Assembly: GCA_944338265.1 (NCBI GenBank)
Contig: CALVLO010000004.1
Coordinates: forward strand, 1-21,385
Length of the DNA stretch: 21,385 bases
Direction: 5' to 3'
DNA from: an uncultured Clostridia bacterium
GTDB taxonomy: Bacteria > Bacillota > Clostridia > Christensenellales > Borkfalkiaceae
Position 1 is the stretch's first letter. The number at the start of each line of letters is the position of its first letter. The position numbers and the translations under genes were made by a program. Shown piece after piece: positions 1 through 7,995 of this stretch. The notes below the pieces were generated by a model. That model worked only from the letters and a program-made list of their open reading frames with translations, was not told the DNA's origin and searched no databases.

Positions 1-422
1 TGCCGCCCCTGTGTAAGGGGAGGTGGATTGCCGTAGGCAAGACGGAGGGGTTGTTATACCCGTCTCCCGCTCCCCATCCCTTGGCGCCCTCTTTGAGGGA
101 GCTGTCGAGCGTAAGCGAGACTGAGGGAGTTTTCCCGCCCCCCTTAACACTTGTTTTAAGGGGGGAAAGCCGCCGCTTTTGCGGCGGCAGGGGGGATAAA
201 AGAAGTCGGCGCAACGACATCCATCCCTTGGCGCCCTCTTTGAGGGAGCTGTCGAGCGTAAGCGAGACTGAGGGAGTTTTCCCGCCCCCCTTAACACTTG
301 TTTTAAGGGGGGAAAGCCGCCGCTTTCGCGGCGGCAGGGGGGATAAACCTCAAAAAGCGAAGCCGCCAACCACTTTCACAATCAACTTTACAACAGAGAA
401 TATTTTATAGGAGAATATAAGC
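1..422. repeat. Intergenic repeat block upstream of pyrF
   Basis: This gene-free stretch consists of short palindromic modules that recur elsewhere in the window. A 127-bp segment at 74-200 is repeated at 221-347, a period of 147 bp, with a single obvious difference in the GCCGCC hairpin loop (TTTTG versus TTTCG). Each copy holds a CCCTC-TTT-GAGGG hairpin module, a module with outer arms CCCCCCTTAA/TTAAGGGGGG (138-165 and 285-312) and a CCGCCGC/GCGGCGG hairpin. Positions 348-422 are unrelated, AT-richer and form the pyrF leader. No PyrR-type attenuator is visible. A weak promoter (TTCACA at 375-380, GAATAT at 398-403, 17-bp spacing) is possible but not convincing. Confidence 0.85.
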
Positions 423-1334
423 GTGATCATCGATACCCTCATCGAAAAAATCATCCAAACCCAAAACCCCACCTGCGTGGGGCTGGATACCCAGCTCGAC
501 TACCTGCCCGACGAACTGCGCGCGGGCGTAAAGACCTGCGAGGACGCGGCAAACGCCATCGGGCAGTTCAACTTCAAGCTCATCGAAAGCGTGTGCGACA
601 TCGTCCCCTCCGTCAAGGTGCAGATCGCCTATTACGAGCAGTACGGCGCGGCGGGCGTGCGGGCGTTCCTGAACACCGTCGCGTATGCGAAGGAGAAGGG
701 GCTGATCGTCATTGCCGACTGCAAGCGCAACGACATCGGTTCGACCGCCGCGCGCTATTCTGCGGCGTACCTCGGTGAAACGTCGCTCGGGAGCGAGAGC
801 GTCTCCGTCGCGGGGTGCGACTTCCTCACCGTCAACGCCTATCTCGGCACGGACGGCGTACAGCCCTTCCTCGACGACTGCAAGGCGTTCGATCGCGGTC
901 TGTTTATTCTCGTCAAGACGAGCAACCCCTCGTCGGGCGAATTGCAGGATTTAAAACTCGCCGACGGGCGCACCGTGTACGAGTGCATGGGCGACATGGT
1001 CGAGGGCTGGGGTTCGGACATGGTCGGCAGATACGGCTATTCCGCCGTCGGCGCGGTCGTCGGCGCGACGCATCCCGCCGAGGCGAAGATCCTCCGCGAA
1101 CGGTTGAAGCACACCTTCTTCCTCATTCCCGGCTACGGCGCGCAGGGCGGCAAAGCCGAAATGCTGAAAAACTGCTTCGACGCGCGCGGTCTGGGCGGCG
1201 TCGTCAACAATTCGCGCGGCATTCTCACCGCGTATAAGAAAAACGGCGGCACGTATTACGGGGCGGCGCGGGAAGCCTGCCTTGCGATGAAGGCGGACCT
1301 TGCGTCCGTATTGGGGGAGATATGCGCGAAGTAA
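423..1334 (+). CDS. pyrF: Orotidine-5'-phosphate decarboxylase (type 2 PyrF)
   Basis: It decarboxylates OMP to UMP, the last step of de novo pyrimidine synthesis, in the cytoplasm. The 303-residue length and sequence fit the long type 2 PyrF subfamily rather than the roughly 240-residue type 1 enzymes. The catalytic DxKxxD motif is seen as DCKRNDI with D99, K101 and D104. An early VGLDTQ (residues 19-24) and a late phosphate-binding PGYGAQGG segment also fit. The start is GTG at 423, preceded by TAGGAG at 408-413 with 9-nt spacing. It is first in a pyrF-pyrK-pyrD-pyrE operon and its last 13 bases overlap pyrK. The other pathway genes (carAB, pyrB, pyrC) are not in the window. Confidence 0.96.
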   Translation: MIIDTLIEKIIQTQNPTCVGLDTQLDYLPDELRAGVKTCEDAANAIGQFNFKLIESVCDIVPSVKVQIAYYEQYGAAGVRAFLNTVAYAKEKGLIVIADCKRNDIGSTAARYSAAYLGETSLGSESVSVAGCDFLTVNAYLGTDGVQPFLDDCKAFDRGLFILVKTSNPSSGELQDLKLADGRTVYECMGDMVEGWGSDMVGRYGYSAVGAVVGATHPAEAKILRERLKHTFFLIPGYGAQGGKAEMLKNCFDARGLGGVVNNSRGILTAYKKNGGTYYGAAREACLAMKADLASVLGEICAK

Positions 1335-2074
1335 CGGCTACGGTGCTCGAAAACAAGCGCATCGCCGACGAGGTGTATACGCTCACATTCGCCACGGAGG
1401 ATGAGATCGCCGTCCGCCCCGGGCAGTTCTGCATGGTGGGCGTGGGCGGGTTCCCGCTCCGCCGTCCCATCGCCGTCTGCAAGGCGGAAGGGGAGCGCAT
1501 CACCGTCTGCTACCGCCTCAAAGGGGGCGGCACGCGCGCCTTGGCGCGCGAGTATAAGGCGGGCGAAAAGCTCTCCGTCCTCCTTCCCCTCGGCAACGGG
1601 TTTTATGTGCAGGAGCAGGAAAAGAAGATCGCCGTCGTGGGCGGCGGCGTGGGCATCTTCCCGCTCATCTCCGCCATCCGCGCATACAGCAAGACAAAGC
1701 AGGTCTACGCCTATATGGGCTTCCGCAACCACGCGGCGCTTTGCATGGAGTACGAGATGAGGCGGGGCGAAAAGCTCGTCATCGCCACGGATGATGGCTC
1801 CGTCGGCTTCCACGGCACGGCGGTGCAGGCGTTCATGCGCGATTTCGAGGAGGTCAAGCCCGACGTCGTGCTCGCCTGCGGACCCATGCCCATGCTCCGT
1901 GCGCTCAAAGCGGCAATGGCGGGCAAGAACGTGCCCACCTACGTCTCGCTCGAAGAGCGCATGGGCTGCGGCATCGGCGCGTGCCTCGTGTGCGTGTGCG
2001 AAAAGACGGATGGCGCCCACGCCCGCGTCTGCAAAGACGGTCCCGTCTTCGAGATCTCGGACGTCGGCTTATGA
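1322..2074 (+). CDS. pyrK: Dihydroorotate dehydrogenase B electron-transfer subunit
   Basis: PyrK is the FAD and [2Fe-2S] subunit that passes electrons from the class 1B dihydroorotate dehydrogenase PyrD to NAD+. The 250-residue protein has a ferredoxin-reductase-like FAD domain with RRPI at 47-50, a nucleotide-binding glycine motif VGGGVG at 106-111, and CGPMPML at 186-192. A C-terminal iron-sulfur cluster is indicated by C216, C221, C224 and C237 in the CGxGxCxxC arrangement, with an extra C226. The start overlaps the end of pyrF by 13 bp, with a G-rich ribosome binding site inside pyrF, which suggests translational coupling. It is followed after 19 nt by its partner pyrD. The family assignment is secure. 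Confidence 0.95.
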   Translation: MREVTATVLENKRIADEVYTLTFATEDEIAVRPGQFCMVGVGGFPLRRPIAVCKAEGERITVCYRLKGGGTRALAREYKAGEKLSVLLPLGNGFYVQEQEKKIAVVGGGVGIFPLISAIRAYSKTKQVYAYMGFRNHAALCMEYEMRRGEKLVIATDDGSVGFHGTAVQAFMRDFEEVKPDVVLACGPMPMLRALKAAMAGKNVPTYVSLEERMGCGIGACLVCVCEKTDGAHARVCKDGPVFEISDVGL

Positions 2075-2093
2075 GGGAAAAAAGGAGAAAACA

Positions 2094-3002
2094 ATGGCTG
2101 ATCTTTCGGTAACGCTGTGCGGGAAAACGCTGAAAAATCCCGTCATCACCGCGTCGGGCACCTTCGGGTTCGGGCGCGAGTTCGATGAAATTTACGATAT
2201 TTCCTGCTTGGGCGGCGTGGCGACCAAGGGCATCGCCCTCACGCCGTGGGCGGGCAACCCCGTGCCGCGCATCGCGGAGAGCCGCGGCGTCATCTTAAAC
2301 GCCGTCGGATTGCAAAATCCCGGCGTGGAGAAGTTCATCGCCGAAGACCTCGCTTGGCTCAAACAAAAAACGTGCGTCATCGCCAACGCGGTGGGGCGCA
2401 CGTTGGAAGATTACGAGGGCGTCTGCGCCCGCCTGAACGGGCTCGTCGATTTCATCGAGCTGAACATCTCCTGCCCCAACGTCCGCTGCGGCGGCATGGC
2501 GTTTGGCATCCGTCCGGAGAGCATTGCGGAAGTCACCGCCCGCGCCAAGGCGGCATGCCCCGATACGCCCCTCATCGTCAAGCTCTCGCCCAATGTGGAG
2601 AGCATCGCCAAAAATGCGGAGGCGGCGGCGCGCGGCGGCGCGGATTGTCTCTCCCTCGTCAACACCTTCACGGGCATGGCGATCGATATCGAGCGCCGCC
2701 GTCCCATCCTCGCCAACAACACGGGCGGCGTCTCGGGCGCGGGCATCAAGCCCATCGCCGTGCGCATGGTGTACGAGGCGGCGCACGCCGTCTCCATCCC
2801 CGTCATCGGGATGGGAGGCATCACCTGCGCGGAGGATGCCATCGAGTTCATGATGGCGGGCGCCGCGGCGGTGCAGGTGGGCACGCAGAACTTTACCGAT
2901 ACGCGCGCCTGCCCCAAGATCATCGCAGGGCTCAACGAGTGGTGCGAGAAACATGGCATCGCAAAGGTCTCCGAACTCACGGATACGCTGCAACTCAATT
3001 AA
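2094..3002 (+). CDS. pyrD: Dihydroorotate dehydrogenase B catalytic subunit
   Basis: The FMN-containing catalytic subunit oxidises dihydroorotate to orotate and works as a heterotetramer with PyrK. The 302-residue protein shows ATKGI (K45), the substrate-binding NAVGLQNPG at 69-77, ELNISCPN at 122-129 with the class 1 active-site base C127, and the FMN phosphate-binding IGMGGI at 238-243. A cysteine rather than serine base and the adjacent pyrK both point to class 1B. The ATG at 2094 was chosen because AGGAG lies at 2083-2087. The reading frame stays open about 100 codons further upstream, but that part only shadows pyrK. Soluble cytoplasmic enzyme. Confidence 0.96.
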   Translation: MADLSVTLCGKTLKNPVITASGTFGFGREFDEIYDISCLGGVATKGIALTPWAGNPVPRIAESRGVILNAVGLQNPGVEKFIAEDLAWLKQKTCVIANAVGRTLEDYEGVCARLNGLVDFIELNISCPNVRCGGMAFGIRPESIAEVTARAKAACPDTPLIVKLSPNVESIAKNAEAAARGGADCLSLVNTFTGMAIDIERRRPILANNTGGVSGAGIKPIAVRMVYEAAHAVSIPVIGMGGITCAEDAIEFMMAGAAAVQVGTQNFTDTRACPKIIAGLNEWCEKHGIAKVSELTDTLQLN

Positions 3003-3031
3003 AACAGGTTTTTATTTCGAAGGAGGAAGTT

Positions 3032-3685
3032 ATGCTCACTTACAAACAACGTTTTATTCAGTTCATGGTAGAAAACGAGGTGCTGCTCTTTGGCGACTTC
3101 ACGTTGAAGAGCGGCAGAAAGGCGCCCTATTTCATCAATGCGGGCAAGTACCGCACGGGCTCGCAGATCGCCGCGCTCGGCGAGTACTATGCGGAGTGCT
3201 TTTTGGAGCACAAGGTCGATGCCAAAACGCTCATCGGACCCGCCTACAAGGGCATCCCGCTCGCCGTCGCAACCGCCATCGCGCTCGCCAAAAATCACGG
3301 CGCAGATGTCGGCTTCTGCTTTGACCGGAAAGAGGTCAAAGATCACGGCGAGGGCGGCATGTTCGTCGGGCAGGCGCTCCAAAAAGGGGATAAGGTCGCC
3401 ATCATCGAAGATGTGATGACCTCGGGCAAGGCACTCCGCGAGGTGCTGCCCAAGATCAAAGCCGAGGCGGAGGTAGACGTAACGGCAATGATCATCTCCG
3501 TCGACCGTCAGGAGAAGGGCACGGGCGAAAAGTCCGCCGTGCAGGAGGCGTTCGAAGAATTCGGCGTGAAGGTCTATTCCATCGTCACGGTGGAAGATAT
3601 CATTGCGGCGATCGAAGAGGGCGTCATCGCAGGCAAGGAACATTTGGCGGCAATGCGCGCCTACCGCAAGCAGTACGGCGTATAA
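3032..3685 (+). CDS. pyrE: Orotate phosphoribosyltransferase
   Basis: It joins orotate to PRPP to make OMP, the substrate of PyrF, so the operon encodes three consecutive reactions. The 217-residue protein has the PRPP-binding motif in IIEDVMTSGKAL (E126, D127, T130, S131, G132) and the flexible catalytic loop FDRKEVKDHGEGG at 97-109 with K100, K103 and H105. The start at 3032 has a near-perfect AAGGAGG at 3020-3026. The frame is open far upstream across pyrD, but that is a shadow. It is last in the operon, 29 nt after pyrD, and faces the ATPase gene convergently across an unusual intergenic region. Confidence 0.95.
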   Translation: MLTYKQRFIQFMVENEVLLFGDFTLKSGRKAPYFINAGKYRTGSQIAALGEYYAECFLEHKVDAKTLIGPAYKGIPLAVATAIALAKNHGADVGFCFDRKEVKDHGEGGMFVGQALQKGDKVAIIEDVMTSGKALREVLPKIKAEAEVDVTAMIISVDRQEKGTGEKSAVQEAFEEFGVKVYSIVTVEDIIAAIEEGVIAGKEHLAAMRAYRKQYGV

Positions 3686-3816
3686 ATCCGCCGTGCAAAA
3701 ATCGCCCCTTTTTGTGCAAAAAAACGGGGTAAAATGTGCAAAAAAAGCCCCCTTGCGTGCAAAAATCGGGGGTGTTTGTGCAGAAAAATACGCCTGTTTT
3801 TGTAAAAAACAGGGCA
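3686..3816. repeat. 21-22-bp phased TGCAAAAA array
   Basis: TGCAAAAA or a close variant (TGCAGAAA, TGTAAAAA) starts at 3694, 3715, 3737, 3758, 3779 and 3801, on one strand, with steps of 21, 22, 21, 21 and 22 bp, about two helical turns. Between the A-tracts, C-runs and G-runs alternate (3704-3708 CCCC, 3724-3729 GGGG, 3748-3752 CCCCC, 3767-3772 GGGGG). Neighbouring units can therefore also fold into hairpins, for example CCTGTTTTT/AAAAACAGG near 3793-3813. It lies between the convergent ends of pyrE and the ATPase gene. The unit spacing would encode seven residues, but no start, ribosome binding site or family supports translation. Confidence 0.8.
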
Positions 3817-3863
3817 TAGAAGCGCCGCCCGCCGTGCAATTTGCACGGCGGGCGGCGCTTCTA
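3817..3863. terminator. Perfect 47-bp inverted repeat, possible bidirectional terminator
   Basis: The arms 3817-3839 and 3841-3863 are perfect reverse complements around a single T at 3840. The inner part reads GTGCAATTTGCAC and the outer part is GC-rich (GCGCCGCCCGCC). It sits between the convergent stop codons of pyrE and the ATPase gene, so a bidirectional transcription stop is plausible. No uninterrupted T-tract follows immediately on the plus strand. On the minus strand a T6 run comes about 10 nt later. The classification is therefore inferred from position and shape. Confidence 0.5.
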
Positions 3864-3895
3864 AATGATTTGCAACGTTTACAAAAATGTGCTGT

Positions 3896-6478
3896 TTATT
3901 CGGAAGGGTTCATCAGATCGCACAGTTTTACCAGCATGTTGGAGATGGGGAATGCGGCGAGCACAATGCAGCAGATATAGAGGATCTGCGTAAAATCCAG
4001 CCCGACTTCCGTCCATCCCGTATACACGATCTCGCCGAGTACGGGAACGGCAAGCACGAGGATCGTGATCCCCACCGAGACGGCGTAAGTGATAAAGCGG
4101 AGCCCGTTGAAGGGCTGCAGGATGCGGAAGAGCATCACAAGCCCGCCGAATGTGACCGCAAGCACGAAGAGGGGGTTGATGAGCGGCTCGCTGCCGAGCG
4201 TCACGCGGAGGGCGCCGAACTGATTTGGCAGCAGCGCGATGCCCGTATATACGGCGAGCACGCACAAAAACAGCGTCACCGCGCCCGGGATGGACCGCGA
4301 TAGGACGAACGGGATAAATTTCCCCTTCACGCGGTCGCCGTTGGGTTGCAGGGCGAGCACCATCGAGGGCAGCGCCGTCACGAGCGTCTCAAAGAGCAGC
4401 ATGTTGTTGGTCGTAAAGAAGTACTGCGAACCGATGGCAAAGCAGAAGATCGCGAGGAGCACGGTGAAGAGCGTCTTCATAATGTAGAGCGAAGCGCTCG
4501 ATTTGATGTTGTTGATGACGCGCCGCCCCTCGTACACGACGCTCGGGAGCGTCAGGAAGTTGTTGTCCATCAGCACGAGGTGGGAGACGTTGCGCGCCGC
4601 CTCGCTGCCGGAGGCAACGGAGACAGCGCAGTCGGCTTCCTTTAAGGCGAGGATGTCGTTCACGCCGTCGCCCGTCATGGCGACGGTGTTGCCCTGTTTT
4701 TTGATGGTGCGCACCAGCACCGCCTTCTGCTCGGGCGTCACTCGCCCGAACACGGTGTATTGGTTGGCGACGTTCTCCACTTCGAGGTCGGTGAGCCCGT
4801 CGAGCGAGATGTACTGCCCCGCATTTTTCACGCCGACGCGGCGCGCCACTTCCGAGACGGTCACGGGGTTGTCGCCCGAGATGATCTTGATGTCCACGTC
4901 GTTCTCGCGGAACCATTTGATGGTCTCGATGGCGTCCGGGCGGATATTATCGGCAAGAGTGATGATCGCCGCGGGGCGGAAGAGGGAGGGCAGCCGCCCG
5001 CCCGAAATGGGGTTGGGCGAATAGGCGAGCAGCAGCACTCTGAGCCCCGCCGCGGCATACTGTTTTACGATCTTATCAATCTTGGTGGGCATGGGGCGCA
5101 GCACGAACTCGGGCGCGCCCATCGCAAAGGTGCCCGCCTCGCCGAAGGTGACGGCGGAGAGCTTGCGCTTGCTCGAGAAGGGGATGGTCGCCGTCGCCTG
5201 CAGGGCGTTGGAGTGCCCGAAGCGGTTGTAGAGGGCGATGGACGTCTGATTGTTATCTTCGAGGGCGCCGAGCATGCTGCCCATGATCTCCTCGAGGGAG
5301 TTATCCACATAGTTGTTGAGGATCATGCAGTCGTTCACCGTCATCCTGCCGTCGGTGATGGTGCCCGTCTTATCGAGGCAGAGCACGTTGACGCGGGCGA
5401 GCATTTCGAGCGAGTAAAGATCTTGCACGAGCGTCTGTTTTTTGGCAAGCCTTCTCACGCCGATCGCCATCGCAAACGAGGTGAGCAGCAGCAGCCCCGA
5501 GGGGATCATGCCGATGATGACCGCCGAGGTGAACATGATCGTCTCGTTGAGTGCGCCCGCCGTCGCCTGCCAATTCACCCAGAACATTGCCGCCGCAACG
5601 AGGGGGATCATCACGCCGATCACGCGGATGAAGAGGCGGATGGAGTTCATGATCTCCGACTTGGGCTTCTTGTATTTTTTTGCCTTGGAGGTGAGGCTGT
5701 TGATATACGTTGCCTTGCCCACCTTGTCGGCGCGGACGCGGCACGCCCCGCTCGCCACATAGGAGCCCGCGTACAGCGTCTCGCCGGGCGCCTTTTTGAC
5801 GGGGACGCTCTCGCCCGTGAGGAGGGCTTCGTTGACTTCGACGTTGCCGTCCAGCAAAATGCAGTCGGCGGGGATCTGCTGCCCCGCTTCGAGGAGCACG
5901 ATGTCGTCGAGGACGATCTCCCGCACGGAGAGTTCCGTCTTCACCCCGTCCCGCATGACCTTCGCCGTTGCCGAGATGAGCACGGAGAGCTTATCGATCT
6001 GCTTTTTTGCAAGGAGCTCCTGCACGATGCCGATGATGAGGTTTGCCGCGAAGATCGCCACAAAGAGGAACTGCGAGAGGGGTGCGCCCGCGTAGGCGAG
6101 CGCGATGGCGACGATGAGGCAGAGCAGGTTGAAAAAGGTGCAGATGTTGCCGACGAAGATGCTCGCGTAAGACTTGGAATATTTTTTGTTGACGTCGTTG
6201 AAGAGGAGCTGCGAAAAGCGCGTCTCTACCTGTTCTTCCGTGAGCCCCTTATCGGGCGAGGGCGCAAAGCGCTCCACTTCCTCCGCCGCGGGAATCTCCT
6301 TGGCGCGGCGGAATTTTTTCATGAGCGCCCTGCGGCTGCCGTCCTCTTCCTTGCGGGCGGCGCCGTCGAGCACGCGCGAGGCAAAGCGCCGCGGCGCCGT
6401 TTGCTGCGGCTCCGGGGCTTCACCTTCGGGCATGGGTGCCTCGTTTTCTGTTTTGGGTTGTTGTATTTTCTCTTTCAA
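3896..6478 (-). CDS. Cation-translocating P-type ATPase
   Basis: A membrane pump that uses ATP through an aspartyl-phosphate intermediate. The 860-residue protein shows the actuator motif TGES (221-224), the phosphorylation motif CLDKTGTIT with D369, GAPE (454-457) in the nucleotide domain, and the hinge TGDGVND (602-608). Paired membrane helices lie near 108-155, 280-340 and 665-855. Helix 4 carries IPSGL (325-329) where Ca2+ pumps normally have PEGL, so the ligand Glu is absent. The overall resemblance is to CtpE/MgtA-like pumps, and the substrate is not certain. The first 75 residues are charged and Pro/Glu-rich. The start is TTG at 6478 with GGGAG 10 nt upstream. An ATG at residue 16 is an alternative. 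Convergent with pyrE and divergent from serS. Confidence 0.9.
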   Translation of the reverse strand: MKEKIQQPKTENEAPMPEGEAPEPQQTAPRRFASRVLDGAARKEEDGSRRALMKKFRRAKEIPAAEEVERFAPSPDKGLTEEQVETRFSQLLFNDVNKKYSKSYASIFVGNICTFFNLLCLIVAIALAYAGAPLSQFLFVAIFAANLIIGIVQELLAKKQIDKLSVLISATAKVMRDGVKTELSVREIVLDDIVLLEAGQQIPADCILLDGNVEVNEALLTGESVPVKKAPGETLYAGSYVASGACRVRADKVGKATYINSLTSKAKKYKKPKSEIMNSIRLFIRVIGVMIPLVAAAMFWVNWQATAGALNETIMFTSAVIIGMIPSGLLLLTSFAMAIGVRRLAKKQTLVQDLYSLEMLARVNVLCLDKTGTITDGRMTVNDCMILNNYVDNSLEEIMGSMLGALEDNNQTSIALYNRFGHSNALQATATIPFSSKRKLSAVTFGEAGTFAMGAPEFVLRPMPTKIDKIVKQYAAAGLRVLLLAYSPNPISGGRLPSLFRPAAIITLADNIRPDAIETIKWFRENDVDIKIISGDNPVTVSEVARRVGVKNAGQYISLDGLTDLEVENVANQYTVFGRVTPEQKAVLVRTIKKQGNTVAMTGDGVNDILALKEADCAVSVASGSEAARNVSHLVLMDNNFLTLPSVVYEGRRVINNIKSSASLYIMKTLFTVLLAIFCFAIGSQYFFTTNNMLLFETLVTALPSMVLALQPNGDRVKGKFIPFVLSRSIPGAVTLFLCVLAVYTGIALLPNQFGALRVTLGSEPLINPLFVLAVTFGGLVMLFRILQPFNGLRFITYAVSVGITILVLAVPVLGEIVYTGWTEVGLDFTQILYICCIVLAAFPISNMLVKLCDLMNPSE

Positions 6479-6551
6479 TGGGGTAATTCTCCCGCAAAAT
6501 TTGCATCAAATGCGCGCACCATGTCCGCGGCGGCGCTATATCTGCTCCTCC

Positions 6552-6580
6552 ATTATACACCGTGCGCGCGCAAAAGTCAA
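6552..6580 (-). promoter_or_regulatory. Sigma-A promoter of the P-type ATPase gene
   Basis: Read on the minus strand, TTGACT (6575-6580) and a perfect TATAAT (6552-6557) are separated by exactly 17 bp. Transcription would begin near 6545 and give a leader of roughly 65 nt before the TTG start at 6478. It is arranged back-to-back with the serS promoter about 60 bp away. Confidence 0.8.
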
Positions 6581-6642
6581 AATATCCGTGCAGGGCTTTT
6601 GCGATTTTTTTCGCGCGGCGGCGCCTTTCTCTTTCGGAAAGG

Positions 6643-6671
6643 TTGCTTTTTCGGGCGCGCGGGTGTATAAT
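6643..6671 (+). promoter_or_regulatory. Probable sigma-A promoter of the serS operon
   Basis: TTGCTT (6643-6648) and TATAAT (6666-6671) are separated by 17 bp. The -10 is perfect and the -35 is weak. The start site would be near 6678, leaving only about 30 nt before the serS ATG. That is far too short for a T-box leader, which many Firmicutes use for serS. Confidence 0.65.
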
Positions 6672-6708
6672 ATGGGAAAATCTTACAATTTATTCCACGG
6701 AGAAGGAT

Positions 6709-7995
6709 ATGATCGACATTGCCATCCTGCGCAGCGAGCCCGACCGCGTGCGCAAAAATATCGAGAAAAAATTCCAGCATCAGAAGCTTCCGCTCGTCGA
6801 CGAGGCGCTCGCCCTCGACGAGAAGCGCCGCGCTTTGCAGACGGAGGGCGACAGCCTCCGCGCCTCGCGCAACGCGCTCTCCAAGCGCATCGGCGCGCTC
6901 ATGCGCGAGAAGAAGACGGAGGAGGCGGAGGCGGTAAAGGCGCAGGTGAACGCGGATGCCGCCCGCCTTGCCGAGATCGAGACGGAGGCGGAGGAAGTCG
7001 GCGCCCGCCTGAAAGCCGTGATGATGCGCATCCCCAATTTTATCTCCGACGAGACGCCCGTCGGCAAGGACGATGGCGAAAACGTCGAGCGGCAGCGCTT
7101 TTTGGAGCCCAAGGTGCCCGATTTCGAAGTGCCCTATCACCTCGATATTTTGGAGCGCCTTGCGGGCATCGACCTCGACAGCGCCCGCCGCACCTCGGGG
7201 CAGGGGTTCTACTATCTGACGGGCGACATTGCCCGCCTGCACTCCGCCGTGCTCGCCTATGCGCGCGATTTTATGATCGGCAAGGGCTTCACCTACTGCA
7301 TCCCGCCCTTTATGATCCGTTCGGACGTCGTTTCGGGCGTGATGAGCTTCGAGGAAATGGAGGGCATGATGTATAAGATCGAGGGGGAGGATCTCTACCT
7401 CATCGGCACGAGCGAGCACTCCATGATCGGGCGGTTCATGAACACCACGCTCGAAGAAAAGCGCCTCCCGCTCACCCTTACGAGCTATTCGCCCTGCTTC
7501 CGCAAGGAAAAGGGCGCGCACGGCATCGAGGAGCGCGGCATCTACCGCATCCATCAGTTTGAAAAGCAGGAGATGATCGTCATCTGCAAGCCCGAAGAGA
7601 GCGAGCTGTGGTACGACAGGATGTGGCACTACACGGTGGAGCTCTTCGTCTCGATGGGCATCCCCGTGCGCCAGCTCGAGTGCTGCTCGGGCGATCTTGC
7701 CGACCTCAAATACCGCAGCTGCGACGTGGAGGCATGGAGCCCCCGCCAGAAGAAGTATTTCGAAGTCGGCTCGTGCTCCAACCTCACCGATGCGCAGGCG
7801 CGCCGCCTCGGCATCCGCTACAAGGGCGAAAAGGGGAGCGCCTTTGCCCACACCCTCAACAATACCGTGGTCGCGCCGCCGAGAATGCTCATCGCCTTCC
7901 TTGAAAATCACCTGCACGAGGACGGCAGCGTGGACATCCCCGAAGTGCTCCGCCCCTACATGGGCGGCACGGAAAAGCTCGTACCCAAGCAATGA
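6709..7995 (+). CDS. serS: Serine--tRNA ligase
   Basis: It charges tRNA(Ser) with serine in the cytoplasm. The 428-residue length is normal. Residues about 30-105 form the charged helical hairpin that binds the tRNA long arm. The class II core follows, with TSE at 234-236, motif 2 FRKEKGAHGIEERG from 264 (F264, R265, E267), and motif 3 APPRMLIAFLEN with R392, ending in LRPYMGG. The NNTVVAPPR version of motif 3 and the FRKEKGAHGIEERG version of motif 2 differ from the usual FRxEAG and GLAVGR forms and match a variant I associate with some Clostridia. The ATG at 6709 has GGAGAAGG just upstream. Its stop overlaps the next gene by 4 bp. Confidence 0.96.
   Translation: MIDIAILRSEPDRVRKNIEKKFQHQKLPLVDEALALDEKRRALQTEGDSLRASRNALSKRIGALMREKKTEEAEAVKAQVNADAARLAEIETEAEEVGARLKAVMMRIPNFISDETPVGKDDGENVERQRFLEPKVPDFEVPYHLDILERLAGIDLDSARRTSGQGFYYLTGDIARLHSAVLAYARDFMIGKGFTYCIPPFMIRSDVVSGVMSFEEMEGMMYKIEGEDLYLIGTSEHSMIGRFMNTTLEEKRLPLTLTSYSPCFRKEKGAHGIEERGIYRIHQFEKQEMIVICKPEESELWYDRMWHYTVELFVSMGIPVRQLECCSGDLADLKYRSCDVEAWSPRQKKYFEVGSCSNLTDAQARRLGIRYKGEKGSAFAHTLNNTVVAPPRMLIAFLENHLHEDGSVDIPEVLRPYMGGTEKLVPKQ

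Noticed and set aside
51..410. Plus-strand ORF of 119 residues over the first repeat block
   Set aside because: Its peptide is a direct translation of the 147-bp tandem repeat, repeats the same residues twice, and has no ribosome binding site. Similar peptides come from every copy of these repeats.
3694..3810. CRISPR-like or small coding repeat (seven residues per 21 bp)
   Set aside because: The conserved part is only about 8 bp, the intervals are far too short for spacers, and two of the five steps are 22 bp so a reading frame would not be kept.
4760..6670. Long plus-strand ORF of 636 residues opposite the P-type ATPase
   Set aside because: It is antisense to a clear ATPase with all family motifs. 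The composition (His, Arg, Glu, Asp rich) is typical of a shadow frame in GC-rich DNA.
6577..7992. Minus-strand ORF of 471 residues opposite serS
   Set aside because: Antisense shadow of an unmistakable serine--tRNA ligase, and no start signal or family resemblance.
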